Source: Actinomadura violacea (GTDB lineage Bacteria > Actinomycetota > Actinomycetes > Streptosporangiales > Streptosporangiaceae). From it: DNA of 64,000 nt. A program made the position numbers and the translations under genes. The stretch spans positions 88,760 through 152,759 of the forward strand of contig NZ_JAGEPF010000028.1 in NCBI RefSeq assembly GCF_017573465.1, in the 5' to 3' direction. The notes under the pieces are model-generated. The model ran no database searches. It had not been told where the DNA came from and was given only the letters and a program-made list of their open reading frames with translations. Below are positions 44,445 through 53,790 of this stretch, one piece after another. The number at the start of each line of letters is the position of its first letter. The first letter of the stretch is position 1.

Positions 44445-45428
44445 ATGTCGGACGACACGCCAGGACAGGGCCTTCCGGCCGGCTTCGAGTTTCGGCCGTA
44501 TCGCGGCGACGAAGACCACGGCCCCATGGCCGCGGTGCGGCAGGGGTGTGCCGAACGGGACCGGGTCGACGCCCGTTCGGTTGTGGAAGGGCTCCCGACA
44601 GCGGCCGAGATCGCCGAAGCCTCGGCCAAGCTGGAGGAGCCGTCCCAGAATCAGATCCTGGTGGTGTACGACGGAAGCGTCGTCGGCTACGCGACGATCC
44701 GGTGGTGGCAAGAGCGGGACGATACGTGGCTCTACTTGCACCGCGGCTACCTCCTGCCCGAGCATCGGGGCCAGGGCATCGGATCCGCCATGCTGAGCTG
44801 GGCCGAAGAGCGCATCCGTCAACTCGTCGAACACCATGGAACGGCGCGGACCGCGGTGATCGGCGCGAACGCCATGGCCTCCGAGCAGGAGGCCACCGCG
44901 CTGCTGCTCGCAGCCGGCTATCGGCGTGTCTTCAGCCTGGTCGAGTTGGAGCTGGGCGATCTGCAGCAGTTGCCCGAGCCGGCCGGCGAACTGCCCGCCG
45001 GGATACGGACGGGGCCGATCGAGACCAGCCACTACCGTGCGGCCTGGAGAACGGTCGTCGATTCGTACGCAGACGCCGGTTTCACTCAGAAGTGGCCCTT
45101 CCAGGACTTCGTCAACACCGCCGACCCGGCATGCTGGAGAGCTGCGTGGAACGGGCGGGACATGCTCGGCGTGGCCCTCTGTTCCATCCGCCGTCACGAC
45201 CACACCGTGGGCGAGGTCGAAGAGCTGAGTGTCCGAACGGACCAGCGACGCCTCGGAATCGGCCGGGCCCTGCTGCTGGACGGGCTGCGAAGCCTCCGCG
45301 GGCAGGGCGCAACGACCGCCAGGCTGTACACGGGCACGGCAAACCCGCACCGGTCCTACGACCTTTACGAGAGCGTTGGATTCCGGCGGCAGAACGAGTA
45401 CGTCCGATACCGCAAGCCGCTCACTTGA
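44445..45428 (+). CDS. tandem GNAT acetyltransferase (mycothiol synthase-like)
   Basis: A 327-residue protein with two GNAT folds. Domain 1 at about 15-165 has the acetyl-CoA motif LLPEHRGQGIGSAMLSWA; domain 2 at about 185-325 has VRTDQRRLGIGRALLLDGL and the terminal RSYDLYESVGFRRQNEYVRYRK. Both CoA-binding motifs look intact. The architecture is that of MshD, but the gene is far from other mycothiol genes and similar tandem enzymes modify antibiotics or peptides, so no symbol is given. Starts at ATG 44445. Confidence 0.85.
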   Translation: MSDDTPGQGLPAGFEFRPYRGDEDHGPMAAVRQGCAERDRVDARSVVEGLPTAAEIAEASAKLEEPSQNQILVVYDGSVVGYATIRWWQERDDTWLYLHRGYLLPEHRGQGIGSAMLSWAEERIRQLVEHHGTARTAVIGANAMASEQEATALLLAAGYRRVFSLVELELGDLQQLPEPAGELPAGIRTGPIETSHYRAAWRTVVDSYADAGFTQKWPFQDFVNTADPACWRAAWNGRDMLGVALCSIRRHDHTVGEVEELSVRTDQRRLGIGRALLLDGLRSLRGQGATTARLYTGTANPHRSYDLYESVGFRRQNEYVRYRKPLT

Positions 45429-45548
45429 CCAACCCGTCATCGGGTTGTCCAGCTAATTCGCAGGATTGACAATTCCTCCACCGCCAGGAATAGGTGTCGT
45501 CGGGGCGGGGGAGAGAGGTGGCTGGGCTGCTGGCCCGATGTCCTGCGT

Positions 45549-46082
45549 CTACTCGGAGCCCTTGACGTCTTGCACGCCTGGCCTATCCGCGAGTCTCTGA
45601 CGCAGGGTCTGGACGGTGGCGGCGTCGCGGATCCGAGCCACGAACAACGCTGTGGGTTTGCCCGGCCGGATGCTGGCCGGAAGCTGCGTTGACGTCTTGG
45701 AATGCTGGCGAGCCACGTACACCACGGAGATGACGCCGGGGTTGGGCTCCAGAGTCTGCAGGATCTGCCGCATCTGTGTGGGAGTGACGTCGTCGTTCAA
45801 GAAGACCGCCACCAGCCTCTGCTGACCTGTAGTCGAAGATGTCGTAGGTGACTTCGATCCCCCCGGCCAGGACACCGTCAAGGCAATGGCTGCGGCGATC
45901 GCACCGAGCACCAGAAGCATCCCGCCCGCGGCAAGGAACAGAATGAGCACTTTGTTCGGCCGCTTGGGCGGCTCCAGGGGGCTGCCGGGGAACGGCGGTC
46001 GGACGTGCATTGCCGGGCTGGCGGCGGGGGCAGGGGCCTGCCCTGAAGGGGGCCGGCCGGTCGGGGAGGGCCAGTCGGCCAT
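45549..46082 (-). CDS. single-pass membrane protein with FtsX-extracellular-like domain
   Basis: A 177-residue protein. A Pro-rich cytoplasmic N-terminus (about 1-42), one membrane helix (VLILFLAAGGMLLVLGAIA), and an outer domain with LVAVFLNDDVTPTQMRQILQ, NPGVISVVYVAR and LFVARIRDAATVQTLRQRL. The last part resembles the extracellular loop domain of FtsX, which binds cell-wall hydrolases. ATG 46082 has GGAGG seven bases upstream; an earlier TTG start is less likely. It stands alone, without FtsE/FtsX, so it may act as a free partner. Function inferred only by fold likeness. Confidence 0.7.
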   Translation of the reverse strand: MADWPSPTGRPPSGQAPAPAASPAMHVRPPFPGSPLEPPKRPNKVLILFLAAGGMLLVLGAIAAAIALTVSWPGGSKSPTTSSTTGQQRLVAVFLNDDVTPTQMRQILQTLEPNPGVISVVYVARQHSKTSTQLPASIRPGKPTALFVARIRDAATVQTLRQRLADRPGVQDVKGSE

Positions 46083-46208
46083 CTGCAAACCTCCAGTCGC
46101 TGCCCAAGAGTCATGCAGACACTAGCGTCTTTATGGTCGCTCTGCGGGCGAGGGCGTCGGCCGGCGGTCAGGGGCCTGGGCGGCACTTCCGTTGAAGCTC
46201 GCCGCTCT

Positions 46209-46760
46209 TCATTGGGGCGGAGCGGTCAGGTGGTGCAGGAGCTTGCGTGCCAGCTCGTTCAGGGTGGTCACTTCTCGGGGTGTGAGGCCGCCCAGCAAGG
46301 CGGTGACGTTGGCGGTGTGCTGTGTCATGGCGCCGTCGACGGTGGCGTAGCCGTGTTCGGTGAGGCGGATCTGGAAGCTGCGCCGGTCGGCGCGGTCCAG
46401 GGAGCGTTCGATCATTCCGGCGGACTCCAGCCGGTCCAGCCGGTTGGTCATTCCTCCACGGGAGAGCATCAGCAGGTCGGACAGACGTGAAGGGCTGAGG
46501 GTGTACGGGGCGCCTGAGCGGCGCAGCGCCGCCAGGACGTCGAACTCGCCGCGTTGCAGGCCGAACTCTGTGAACACCTGCTCCTGAGCGGGTCCGAGGA
46601 GCAGGTTGACGCGGCCCAGCCGGCCGACCACCGCGATCGCGGTCAGGTCCAGGTCCGGGCGTTCCCTCTGCCAGGCGGCGACCACCGCGTCGACCGCGTC
46701 AGGGGCGCCCGTCTGCGCGGTGGAGGCGGGGGTGTCGTCGTGGGTGTTCGCGGTGCTCAT
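46209..46760 (-). CDS. MarR-family transcriptional regulator
   Basis: A 183-residue winged-helix regulator: GLQRGEFDVLAALRRSG, recognition region LSPSRLSDLLMLSRGGMTNRLDRLE and wing RSLDRADRRSFQIRLT. ATG 46760 has GAGGGC upstream. Divergent from the cupin gene; the 82-base gap is A+T-rich and contains GTCAAA (46780-46785) and TTTGAC (46805-46810) as a weak inverted pair. Likely controls the cupin/reductase pair. Confidence 0.9.
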   Translation of the reverse strand: MSTANTHDDTPASTAQTGAPDAVDAVVAAWQRERPDLDLTAIAVVGRLGRVNLLLGPAQEQVFTEFGLQRGEFDVLAALRRSGAPYTLSPSRLSDLLMLSRGGMTNRLDRLESAGMIERSLDRADRRSFQIRLTEHGYATVDGAMTQHTANVTALLGGLTPREVTTLNELARKLLHHLTAPPQ

Positions 46761-46842
46761 GCCCTCATTGTAGTTCGAGGTCAAATACAAACAGCACAAT
46801 ATAGTTTGACGCCGTACTATCGGACGTGTAACTATCTCTGCC

Positions 46843-47367
46843 ATGAGCGGAACACACCCGCCGGGGCCGCCTTCAGGCGAGCAGCCCGGGTTCAGCCCCC
46901 TGGTGGTACGCCGGCAGGACGCCGAGGTCCTCGGCTTCGGGTCGGACACCATCGCGCTGGTGGCCGACGCGTCGGCCACCGATGGCCTGCTGGGAGTCAC
47001 CCGCACGACCTTGGGCCGAGGCCGCAACGGCGCGACCCCGCACTATCACCGCGGCTCGGCCGAGCTGTTCTTCGTCCTGGACGGGCGGCTGCAGGTCCTA
47101 GCGGGCGAGGAGGTGTTGGAGGTCGAGGCCGGTGACACCCTCGTAGTCCCGCCGCACACCGTCCACGCGTTCGCGGCCGCTCCCGGGGCAGGCGCCGACG
47201 TACTGATCACGATCACCCCAGGCGTCGAGCGGTTCGGCTACTTCCGCCTGCTGGAACGCGTCCGCCAAGGCAACGCGAGCCCTCAGGATCTGCTGGCAGT
47301 CCAGGACCGCTTCGACACCCACTTCGTCAACAGCATCCCTTGGCTCCGAACCCGCGCAGCCGCCTGA
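46843..47367 (+). CDS. cupin-domain protein
   Basis: A 174-residue single-domain cupin. Metal-binding motif 1 is in TPHYHRGSAELFFVLDG (H-x-H...E) and motif 2 in VPPHTVHAF. May be a small dioxygenase, isomerase or ligand-binding protein; specificity not readable. No clear ribosome site before the ATG, so it may be translated from a short leader. It is followed 57 bases later by the RibD-like gene. Confidence 0.85.
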   Translation: MSGTHPPGPPSGEQPGFSPLVVRRQDAEVLGFGSDTIALVADASATDGLLGVTRTTLGRGRNGATPHYHRGSAELFFVLDGRLQVLAGEEVLEVEAGDTLVVPPHTVHAFAAAPGAGADVLITITPGVERFGYFRLLERVRQGNASPQDLLAVQDRFDTHFVNSIPWLRTRAAA

Positions 47368-47424
47368 CCACAGCCCGACCCCACCATTGCCGGCACCCAG
47401 CCGCACGCACCCCAGGGAGACGTC

Positions 47425-47973
47425 ATGCGAAAGATCATCGCTTCCACCTACACCACCCTCGACGGCTTCATCGACAACCCGCACGAGTGGTCCCTGAGCC
47501 ACAACACCGAGGACGCCATGGCCTACGCCCTGGCCCTGACCACCGGCTGCGACGCGCTGCTGCTGGGCCGCATCACCTACGAGGGCATGGCCCAGGCCTG
47601 GCCGAACATGGGCGGCAACCCCTACGCCGACCACGTCAACGCCATGACCAAGTACGTGGTGGCCTCCCAGCCGGTCGACACCGCCGCGTGGAACCCCACC
47701 ATCGTCATCCCCGGCGACGACCTCACCGCCGAGATCGCCAAGGTCAAGGAGCAGGACGGCGGCGACATCCTCATCTGGGGCAACGGCCGCCTCACCGACC
47801 AGCTGGCCACGGCCGGGCTGCTCGACGAGTATCGGATCTGGATCTACCCCGTCCTCAAGGGCCACGGCGAGCCGCTGTTCCGCCCCGAGAGCGTCACCGG
47901 CCTCGAATCGGTCGACACCACCACCTTCGCCTCCGGGGTCACGGTGCTCACCTACAAGCCGACCAGCGGCTGA
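47425..47973 (+). CDS. dihydrofolate reductase/RibD C-terminal-family reductase
   Basis: A 182-residue NADPH-type reductase. Family motifs: MRKIIASTYTTLDGFI, LLLGRITYEGMA, GGDILIWGNGRLTDQL and IYPVLKGHGEPLF. AGGGAG lies before the ATG. Likely transcribed with the cupin gene under the divergent MarR protein. The family contains many uncharacterised reductases; it is not the cell's folate enzyme with certainty. Confidence 0.88.
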   Translation: MRKIIASTYTTLDGFIDNPHEWSLSHNTEDAMAYALALTTGCDALLLGRITYEGMAQAWPNMGGNPYADHVNAMTKYVVASQPVDTAAWNPTIVIPGDDLTAEIAKVKEQDGGDILIWGNGRLTDQLATAGLLDEYRIWIYPVLKGHGEPLFRPESVTGLESVDTTTFASGVTVLTYKPTSG

Positions 47974-48895
47974 ACACTGCGAGCGATAGACGTTGGGGGC
48001 TGCGATCCTCGCCCGCAGCCCCCACCCCGGTCCGAGCGTCCACACTCACCGCGACCTCGGCTGGCTCCCGCTGGTCACGCTCGCAAACCCTGCTCACCAC
48101 GCTCGCCCAGTGCCTAGACGAGGCGCCGCGCACCTGCGGGGAGCCCGTCTGCGGGGTCTGCCTCTACCACGGTGCGCCCCGGCCATCGGCCGACCACCAT
48201 CACCGCGCAACCTCAGATCTCACGGGTCGGCGGGCGCCCGCCGCAGCGGCTCCGCGCGAACTGTCGAAGCCGGGCACTACCGGTGCCTCAATGCCGACGA
48301 TCCACCTGCCCGGACCGCACCGAGAAAGCCGTAGCCGCCGTTCACGACATGCGGGTTCTGTTGTTGCCCCTGTGCGAGGCGTTCGAGGGCCGCACTCCTC
48401 AGCTGTCCACCTTGCTGCCGGACGGGCCGTCCGGCGGCTGCCACGGCCAGGCCGCCAAGTGGACCTGTGGGCCCCGCTCCCTGAGCCAAGCCGGCGGGGA
48501 CGCGCACGCTGTTCGCGCAACCGCCCTGCCGACGGGACGACCTGCTAGTTCACCACCGATCAGGTAGCCCACGGTCAGCTTCGGCGCCTACTTGCCGGTG
48601 CCCCTGAGCAGCGCGTTCGCCGTAACGCAGGAGAACGCGCCGTTCGACGCGGTCGCGGCCCGCCAGCTGGTGGGCTCCCCGCCGACACCCAGAAGCGGCG
48701 CGCCAGGTGCGGCAGTTCCTCCATCGTCATCGCCTCGGTCGGGTCAGGTTCAACCGGTGCCGGGCTCGTCCGCGACCACTGGCCGAACCGCCTTGCGGCA
48801 CGACCGCTTTGGCGCGTATCGCGTGCCTAAGCGGTCGGCGTTGGAGGCATGTGTGGCACATCGCGCTGCTCCAACTTCACCAGCACATTCCTGGC
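47974..48895. other. long intergenic stretch, probably decayed
   Basis: About 920 bases without a supported gene. A plus-strand tract at about 48570-48690 (FGAYLPVPLSSAFAV in one frame) and a minus-strand tract at about 48680-48745 (PTEAMTMEELPHLARRF) look like ends of lost genes but cannot be named. Third-position bias is inconsistent. Confidence 0.4.
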
Positions 48896-49879
48896 TTATG
48901 GAGACTCCGTGCGGCCGGTCGAGTTCGTATCCCGGAGTCTTGGATGGGCGAACCGCGACGGATCAGAGCTCGGGCTGGGGGAGTGGCGGGTGGGCTCTGC
49001 CGTCCGAGATTGCGTGGCCGCCCAGCTGGCGAGGAGTTTGAGCCGGTCTTCGGATGCGGTGCCGGGTTCGGCGGTGTACGTGATCAGGTTGTGCACGGCT
49101 CGGCCCGAGAGGGGCAGGTCGAGGGACTGGAAGGTCAGTTCCAGGCGGCCGACGTCGGGGTGCTGGAGCCGTTTGATGCCGTCGTGGCGGATCAGGACGT
49201 CGTGCGCGGCCCAGAGGCCGCGGAACTCGGGGCTGAGGGTGGACAGCTCGCCGACGAGTTCGCGCAGTGCCCGGTCGCGGGGCTCGCGCCCGGCCTCGGC
49301 GCGCAGCAGGGCGGCGGTGGCATGGCCGGCGGCGTCCCAGTCGACGAAGAAGTCATGTGCGCCGGGGTCGAGGAAGACGTAGCGGGCGATGTTGGGGCGG
49401 CCGCGCCGGTCGACGGTGGCACTGTCGAACATCGGCGCGTGCAGGGCTCGGGCCAGGGGGTTGCTGGCGACGACGTCCGTGCGGCCGTTGCGTACGAACG
49501 CCGAGGACATCGTCATGGAGTCGAGCAGCCACTGGATCTGGGGCGGGACCTCGACGTCCCGGCGACGCGATGGCGTGCGGCTCTTGGGCCGCGATGACCG
49601 GGCCAGGTCGAACAGGTAAGTGCGTTCGTCGTCGTCCAGTTGCAGGGCGCGGGCGACCGCGTCAAGGACGTCTTCGGATACGCCGCCGATGTGCCCCTTC
49701 TCCAGCCGCGTGTACCACTCAGTGCTCACGCCGGCGAGGACGGCGACCTCCTCGCGTCGCAGCCCGGGGACCCGGCGGCGGGCGCTGGTCGGCAGCCCGG
49801 CCTGCGCCGGGGAGATTCTGGCGCGCCGACTGCCGAGGAAGTGCCGGATCTCGCCGCGGTTTCCGGGCTGCTGGTCCAT
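48896..49879 (-). CDS. XRE-family regulator with MmyB-like C-terminal domain
   Basis: A 327-residue regulator. XRE HTH at about 12-85 (RRVPGLRREEVAVLAGVSTEWYTRLEKG) and an MmyB-like ligand domain at about 110-270 (VRNGRTDVVASNPLARAL, DWDAAGHATAALLR, HDVLIRHDGIKRLQHP). ATG 49879 chosen; a GTG at 49888 is possible. Often divergent from the enzyme gene it controls; here the aldo-keto reductase gene at 50128 lies on the other side. Confidence 0.9.
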   Translation of the reverse strand: MDQQPGNRGEIRHFLGSRRARISPAQAGLPTSARRRVPGLRREEVAVLAGVSTEWYTRLEKGHIGGVSEDVLDAVARALQLDDDERTYLFDLARSSRPKSRTPSRRRDVEVPPQIQWLLDSMTMSSAFVRNGRTDVVASNPLARALHAPMFDSATVDRRGRPNIARYVFLDPGAHDFFVDWDAAGHATAALLRAEAGREPRDRALRELVGELSTLSPEFRGLWAAHDVLIRHDGIKRLQHPDVGRLELTFQSLDLPLSGRAVHNLITYTAEPGTASEDRLKLLASWAATQSRTAEPTRHSPSPSSDPSRFAHPRLRDTNSTGRTESP

Positions 49880-50127
49880 GTCATTCACGGTAGCCGCTGG
49901 TCATGGCGCGAGGGGGGTTGAGGTCATACCCCCGATAAACGCGACCTTCGCCGGTGGCGGCAATCGCGGTTTCCTGGGGATCGAACGTTCCGACACGGTC
50001 CCGGTGGTGATGAGAGATGAGCACGAGTGCGGAGGGCCTCGAGGGCCCTGGCGAGGTGCTTGTCGAGGCCCAGGAGGGTCGGGGCACCCGGCGGCCGTTC
50101 GAGCAACAAGCTTGGAAGGTAGGGGAC

Positions 50128-51081
50128 ATGACGAGCGACATGCTGAAGGTGCCGGCGGTGGCGCTGGGCACGTGGGCCTGGGGAGACAGCGGCGAGGTGG
50201 GCGACGGCTATTTCGGTAGTCAGCTGACCGCGTCCGGCCTGCGAGAGGTCGTCGAGAAGGCGCAAGCGAACGGGTTCACCCTGTGGGACACCGCGGTGGT
50301 GTACGGCATGGGCCACTCGGAGACGGTCCTCGCTCAGGCGCTGAAGGGTTACGCCCGCAGCGAGTACCAGCTGTCGACGAAGTTCACCCCGCAGCTCGCG
50401 GGCGACGGCGACGATCCGGTCGCGGACATGTTGGAGCAGAGCCTCGACCGAATGGGTACGGACTATGTGGATCTGTACTGGATCCACAACCCTGCGGACG
50501 TGGCGCGATGGACGCCGCCTCTGATCCCGCTGCTGCAGAGCGGCATGATCAAGCATGTCGGCGTCTCGAACCACAACATGAAGGAGATCGCTCTCGCCGA
50601 TCAGATCCTCGGCGAGGCCGGCTTCCGCGTGGAGGCGGTCCAGAACCACTACAGCCTCCTGTACCGGAGTTCCGAGCGCGCCGGCATTCTTGATCACTGC
50701 CACGAGCACGACGTGCGGTTCTTCTCCTACATGGTCCTCGAACAAGGGGCGCTGACCGGCAGGTACAGCCCGGCCCGTCCGTTGCCGGAGGGCAGCGGCC
50801 GGGCGGCCGTGTACAACGGCATCCTGTCCCGGCTGCAGACGCTGACGGACAGGATGGGGGCGATCGGCGAGGACCGGGGCGCGTCCGCCGCCGACGTCGC
50901 GACCGCCTGGGCCATCGCCAAGGGGACCACCCCGATCATCGGGGTCACGAACGCGGGCCACATCGACGGGTTGGTCCGAGCTCACGGCATCGAACTCGCC
51001 GACGAGGAGATCGCGGAGCTGGAGGCGCTGGCGGACGCTGCGGACGTCGACACGCGCGGCAGCTGGGAGCACGACATGTAG
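50128..51081 (+). CDS. aldo/keto reductase
   Basis: A 317-residue NADPH-dependent reductase with a TIM barrel. Catalytic-tetrad pieces: Asp and Tyr in LWDTAVVYGMG, Lys in LSTKFTP and His in DLYWIHNP. The C-terminal coenzyme region is IAKGTTPIIGVTNAGHIDGLV. ATG 50128 has GGAAGGTAGGGG upstream. Reduces aldehydes or ketones to alcohols; natural substrate unknown. Divergent from the XRE-MmyB gene, which probably regulates it. Confidence 0.92.
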   Translation: MTSDMLKVPAVALGTWAWGDSGEVGDGYFGSQLTASGLREVVEKAQANGFTLWDTAVVYGMGHSETVLAQALKGYARSEYQLSTKFTPQLAGDGDDPVADMLEQSLDRMGTDYVDLYWIHNPADVARWTPPLIPLLQSGMIKHVGVSNHNMKEIALADQILGEAGFRVEAVQNHYSLLYRSSERAGILDHCHEHDVRFFSYMVLEQGALTGRYSPARPLPEGSGRAAVYNGILSRLQTLTDRMGAIGEDRGASAADVATAWAIAKGTTPIIGVTNAGHIDGLVRAHGIELADEEIAELEALADAADVDTRGSWEHDM

Positions 51082-51236
51082 CAGTCGTCGGCGGACCGCA
51101 GGAGAGACCACGCGGGAAAGGAGGGGGAGATTCGTCCGCCGCATCTGACGGCCGAACTCTCTCTCCCTCCGCGTCGGTCAGGCGGCTTCCTGGGCGGCCG
51201 ACGGGCGCGACCTGGGCCGCCCCGCGGCTGCCGGCT

Positions 51237-52169
51237 TCACCTCCCGAAGGTGCGCCGGTAGGCGGTGGGGGTGGTGTCCAGCACACGCCGAAAGTGCAGC
51301 CGCAGGTTGGCGGCGGTGCCGAGCCCGCACTCACGTGCCACACGGGCCACCGGCTGATCGGTGGTCTCCAGCAGTTCTCGTGCCCGGCCGAGACGGGCGT
51401 TCAGCAACCACTGCAACGGGGTCGTGCCGGTCTCCTCGGTGAACCGGCGCATGAGGGTGCGCTGCGAAAGGCCGGCGTGCCGGGCGAGTTCACGGAGCGT
51501 GATCGGTTCGCCGAGGCGTCGCACAGCCCATTCGCGGGTGTCGGACAGCGATGCCTCGTCGGCTGCCGGGACGGGGGCCGGCACGTACTGGGCTTGCCCG
51601 CCCTCGCGGTGCGGAGCGGCGACCAAGCCGCGGGCGATCCGGTTGGCCACCGCCGCACCGTGGTCGCGGCGCACGATGTGCAGGCACAAGTCGATGCCGC
51701 AGCACACTCCGGCCGAGGTGAGGACGTTGCCCTCGTCGATGTAGAGCACGTCGCGATCCACCGACACGGCCGGGAAGTCGCGTTCGAGATCATCGATGTA
51801 CCGCCAGTGGGTGGTCGCGCGCACACCGTCCAGCACTCCCGCCGCGGCCAGCGCGAAGGCCCCCGTGCAGATCGACACCATCCGCTTGCCCTGCTCGTGC
51901 GCCTCGGCCAATGCGGCGAGCACGGCTTCCGGCGGTCGGCGGGGCGGCTCCGCCCCCGGCACGATCACGGTGTCAGCGGCGCGCACCCGCCCCAGGTCCG
52001 CCTCCGGCAGCACCGTGAAGCCCCCGGTGGTGTGCACCTTCGCGCCGAGGCCGCACACGGTCGTCTCGTACGAGGTCTCCGGCCGGGAAGAGAAGATCTG
52101 CGCCGGGATCGCCAGGTCAAGGGGCATGACCTCGTCCAGTGCCAGGATCGCGATCCGATGAACCGTCAT
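51237..52169 (-). CDS. GlxA-family AraC regulator (DJ-1/PfpI fused to AraC HTH)
   Basis: A 310-residue fusion. Residues 1-190 are a DJ-1/PfpI amidotransferase-like domain (IAILALDEVMPLDLAIPAQIF, ICTGAFALAAAGVL with the elbow Cys, TTHWRYIDDLE). Residues about 205-310 are an AraC/XylS double HTH (PITLRELARHAGLSQRTLMRRF, VARVARECGLGTAANLRLHF). Regulates nearby genes by an unknown ligand; the truncated HD gene and MFS transporter lie divergently at 52241-53772 and are the likely targets. Confidence 0.92.
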   Translation of the reverse strand: MTVHRIAILALDEVMPLDLAIPAQIFSSRPETSYETTVCGLGAKVHTTGGFTVLPEADLGRVRAADTVIVPGAEPPRRPPEAVLAALAEAHEQGKRMVSICTGAFALAAAGVLDGVRATTHWRYIDDLERDFPAVSVDRDVLYIDEGNVLTSAGVCCGIDLCLHIVRRDHGAAVANRIARGLVAAPHREGGQAQYVPAPVPAADEASLSDTREWAVRRLGEPITLRELARHAGLSQRTLMRRFTEETGTTPLQWLLNARLGRARELLETTDQPVARVARECGLGTAANLRLHFRRVLDTTPTAYRRTFGR

Positions 52170-52240
52170 GGCAATATCCTATCGAAGCATGGAAATATTG
52201 CCTATCACCAGGTCCGAGGGGCTTCAGGCACGCTGAAGAC

Positions 52241-52465
52241 ATGACCGGACCGACCCCTGAGGCGACCACTGACGGGTGGGCCGACCTGATCGCGCCGCCC
52301 CGCACGCCGCCGGTGTTCAACCACGGTGTCCGCAGGTACCTGTTCGCCCGGCGGGTGGCGGACCGTCTCGGTCTGTCCGCGCTCGTCGATGTGACCGGCT
52401 ACCACGCGGACATCCACCAGCATGTCGAGATCCGTGCCACCGCCACATACCCCGACGCATCCTGA
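52241..52465 (+). pseudogene. truncated N-terminus of an HD-domain hydrolase
   Basis: The 74-residue frame reads DGWADLIAPPRTPPVFNHGVRRYLFARRVADRLGL, given here as the HD-type opening motif (W-x-D-L-I-x-P-x-T-x-x-x-x-N-H-x-V-R-x-Y-L-F-A), then degenerates and stops. Full HD hydrolases (cyanamide hydratase-like) have about 200 residues, so most of the domain is lost. Such genes often adjoin GlxA regulators. Confidence 0.55.
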
Positions 52466-52530
52466 CAGAGGCCCGTGCGCGGGGCCGCCTTCGGACCCAT
52501 GTGCGGGCGACCACCTGCTTGGAACTCATA

Positions 52531-53772
52531 ATGAAGACAGCCCGACCTCCACGCCTTCGCGGCATCCTGCTGCCGGCCTCGATCGTCGTCTCTTTCTTGG
52601 CCTCTTCCAGCGCCCCCACGCCGCTCTACGCCAAATACGCGGACCGATGGCATTTCTCCCCCATAACGACCACCATTGTGTTCGGCATTTACTGCATCGC
52701 CGTCTTGGCCGCACTGCTCGTGCTCGGAAGGGTGTCCGACCACCTCGGCCGCAAGCCGGTGCTCCTGGGCGCGCTGGCGTTGCAGATCGCCGCCATGGTC
52801 GTGTTCAGCGAAGCCGGTGACGTCGGTGCCCTGTTCGCCGGTCGGATCCTGCAGGGGGTCGGAACCGGCACTGCATTGGGCGCGCTCGGCGCCGCGATGC
52901 TGGACATCGATCGTGAACGCGGCACCCGCGCCAACGCCATCGCCCCCGGGCTGGGGTCCGGGATCGGCGCCTTGTCGTCCGGGTTGATCGTCCAGTATCT
53001 ACCGGCGCCCACCCGGCTCATCTACCTCGTGTTCATCGGAGTCTTCCTCGTGCAGGCCCTCGGTGTGGCGCTGCTGCCGGAAACGATCGGCCGCAGGCCC
53101 GGACTGCGTGCCGCTCTCCTACCCGACCTCGCGATGCCCCGGCATCTGCGTCCTCTCCTTTTCGCGGTGGCACCGGTCTTGTTCGCCGTGTGGTCACTCG
53201 GCGGCTTTTACGGCTCGCTCGCACCGGCGCTGGCCCGGCAGTTGTCGGGCTCGGACTCCGCCGTGATCGGCGGTCTCGGGTTGTTCGTGCTCACCGTGGT
53301 CTCGTCCGTCACCATCGTCGCGATCGCGCGTATCCCGCCCGGGACGGTGACGTTCCTGGGGATCACGCTCCTCGTACTCGGCTCGCTCAGTACCCTGCTC
53401 GCCGTCGAGGCGTCTTCGGTTACGGCATTCTTCGTCGGCACTTTCGTCTCTGGAATTGGTTTCGGAGCGGGATTCCAGGGCGGGATGCGCACCGTCGTGC
53501 CGTTGGTCGCGAACCACGAGCGCACGGGCGTTCTCTCTTCGATCTACGTGATCTGTTACCTGGGCATGGGACTGCCCGCCGTTGTCGCCGGGAACCTCGT
53601 CGTGTACGGCGGTGGACTGCCGACCGCGACCCGGGACTACTCGTTGTTCGTGGTCACACTCGCGGTCGCGACACTGATCACCCTGCTGCGCATTCGCGGC
53701 AGGACGAGGCGCGCGAGCTTGACATGCGCCGCTCCCGATGGCGTCCACCGTGCGCCTTGCCTGAACCGCTGA
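52531..53772 (+). CDS. MFS transporter
   Basis: A 413-residue major-facilitator protein with about 12 helices. The motif between TM2 and TM3 (GRVSDHLGRKPVLLGAL) and the conserved TM5 stretch (GLGSGIGALSSGLIVQYL) fit drug/proton antiporters. ATG 52531; no strong ribosome site. Probably exports a small compound, under the divergent GlxA-type regulator. The tail after residue 395 is hydrophilic. Confidence 0.88.
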   Translation: MKTARPPRLRGILLPASIVVSFLASSSAPTPLYAKYADRWHFSPITTTIVFGIYCIAVLAALLVLGRVSDHLGRKPVLLGALALQIAAMVVFSEAGDVGALFAGRILQGVGTGTALGALGAAMLDIDRERGTRANAIAPGLGSGIGALSSGLIVQYLPAPTRLIYLVFIGVFLVQALGVALLPETIGRRPGLRAALLPDLAMPRHLRPLLFAVAPVLFAVWSLGGFYGSLAPALARQLSGSDSAVIGGLGLFVLTVVSSVTIVAIARIPPGTVTFLGITLLVLGSLSTLLAVEASSVTAFFVGTFVSGIGFGAGFQGGMRTVVPLVANHERTGVLSSIYVICYLGMGLPAVVAGNLVVYGGGLPTATRDYSLFVVTLAVATLITLLRIRGRTRRASLTCAAPDGVHRAPCLNR

Positions 53773-53790
53773 GCGTCCTGCCAGCGGCTT

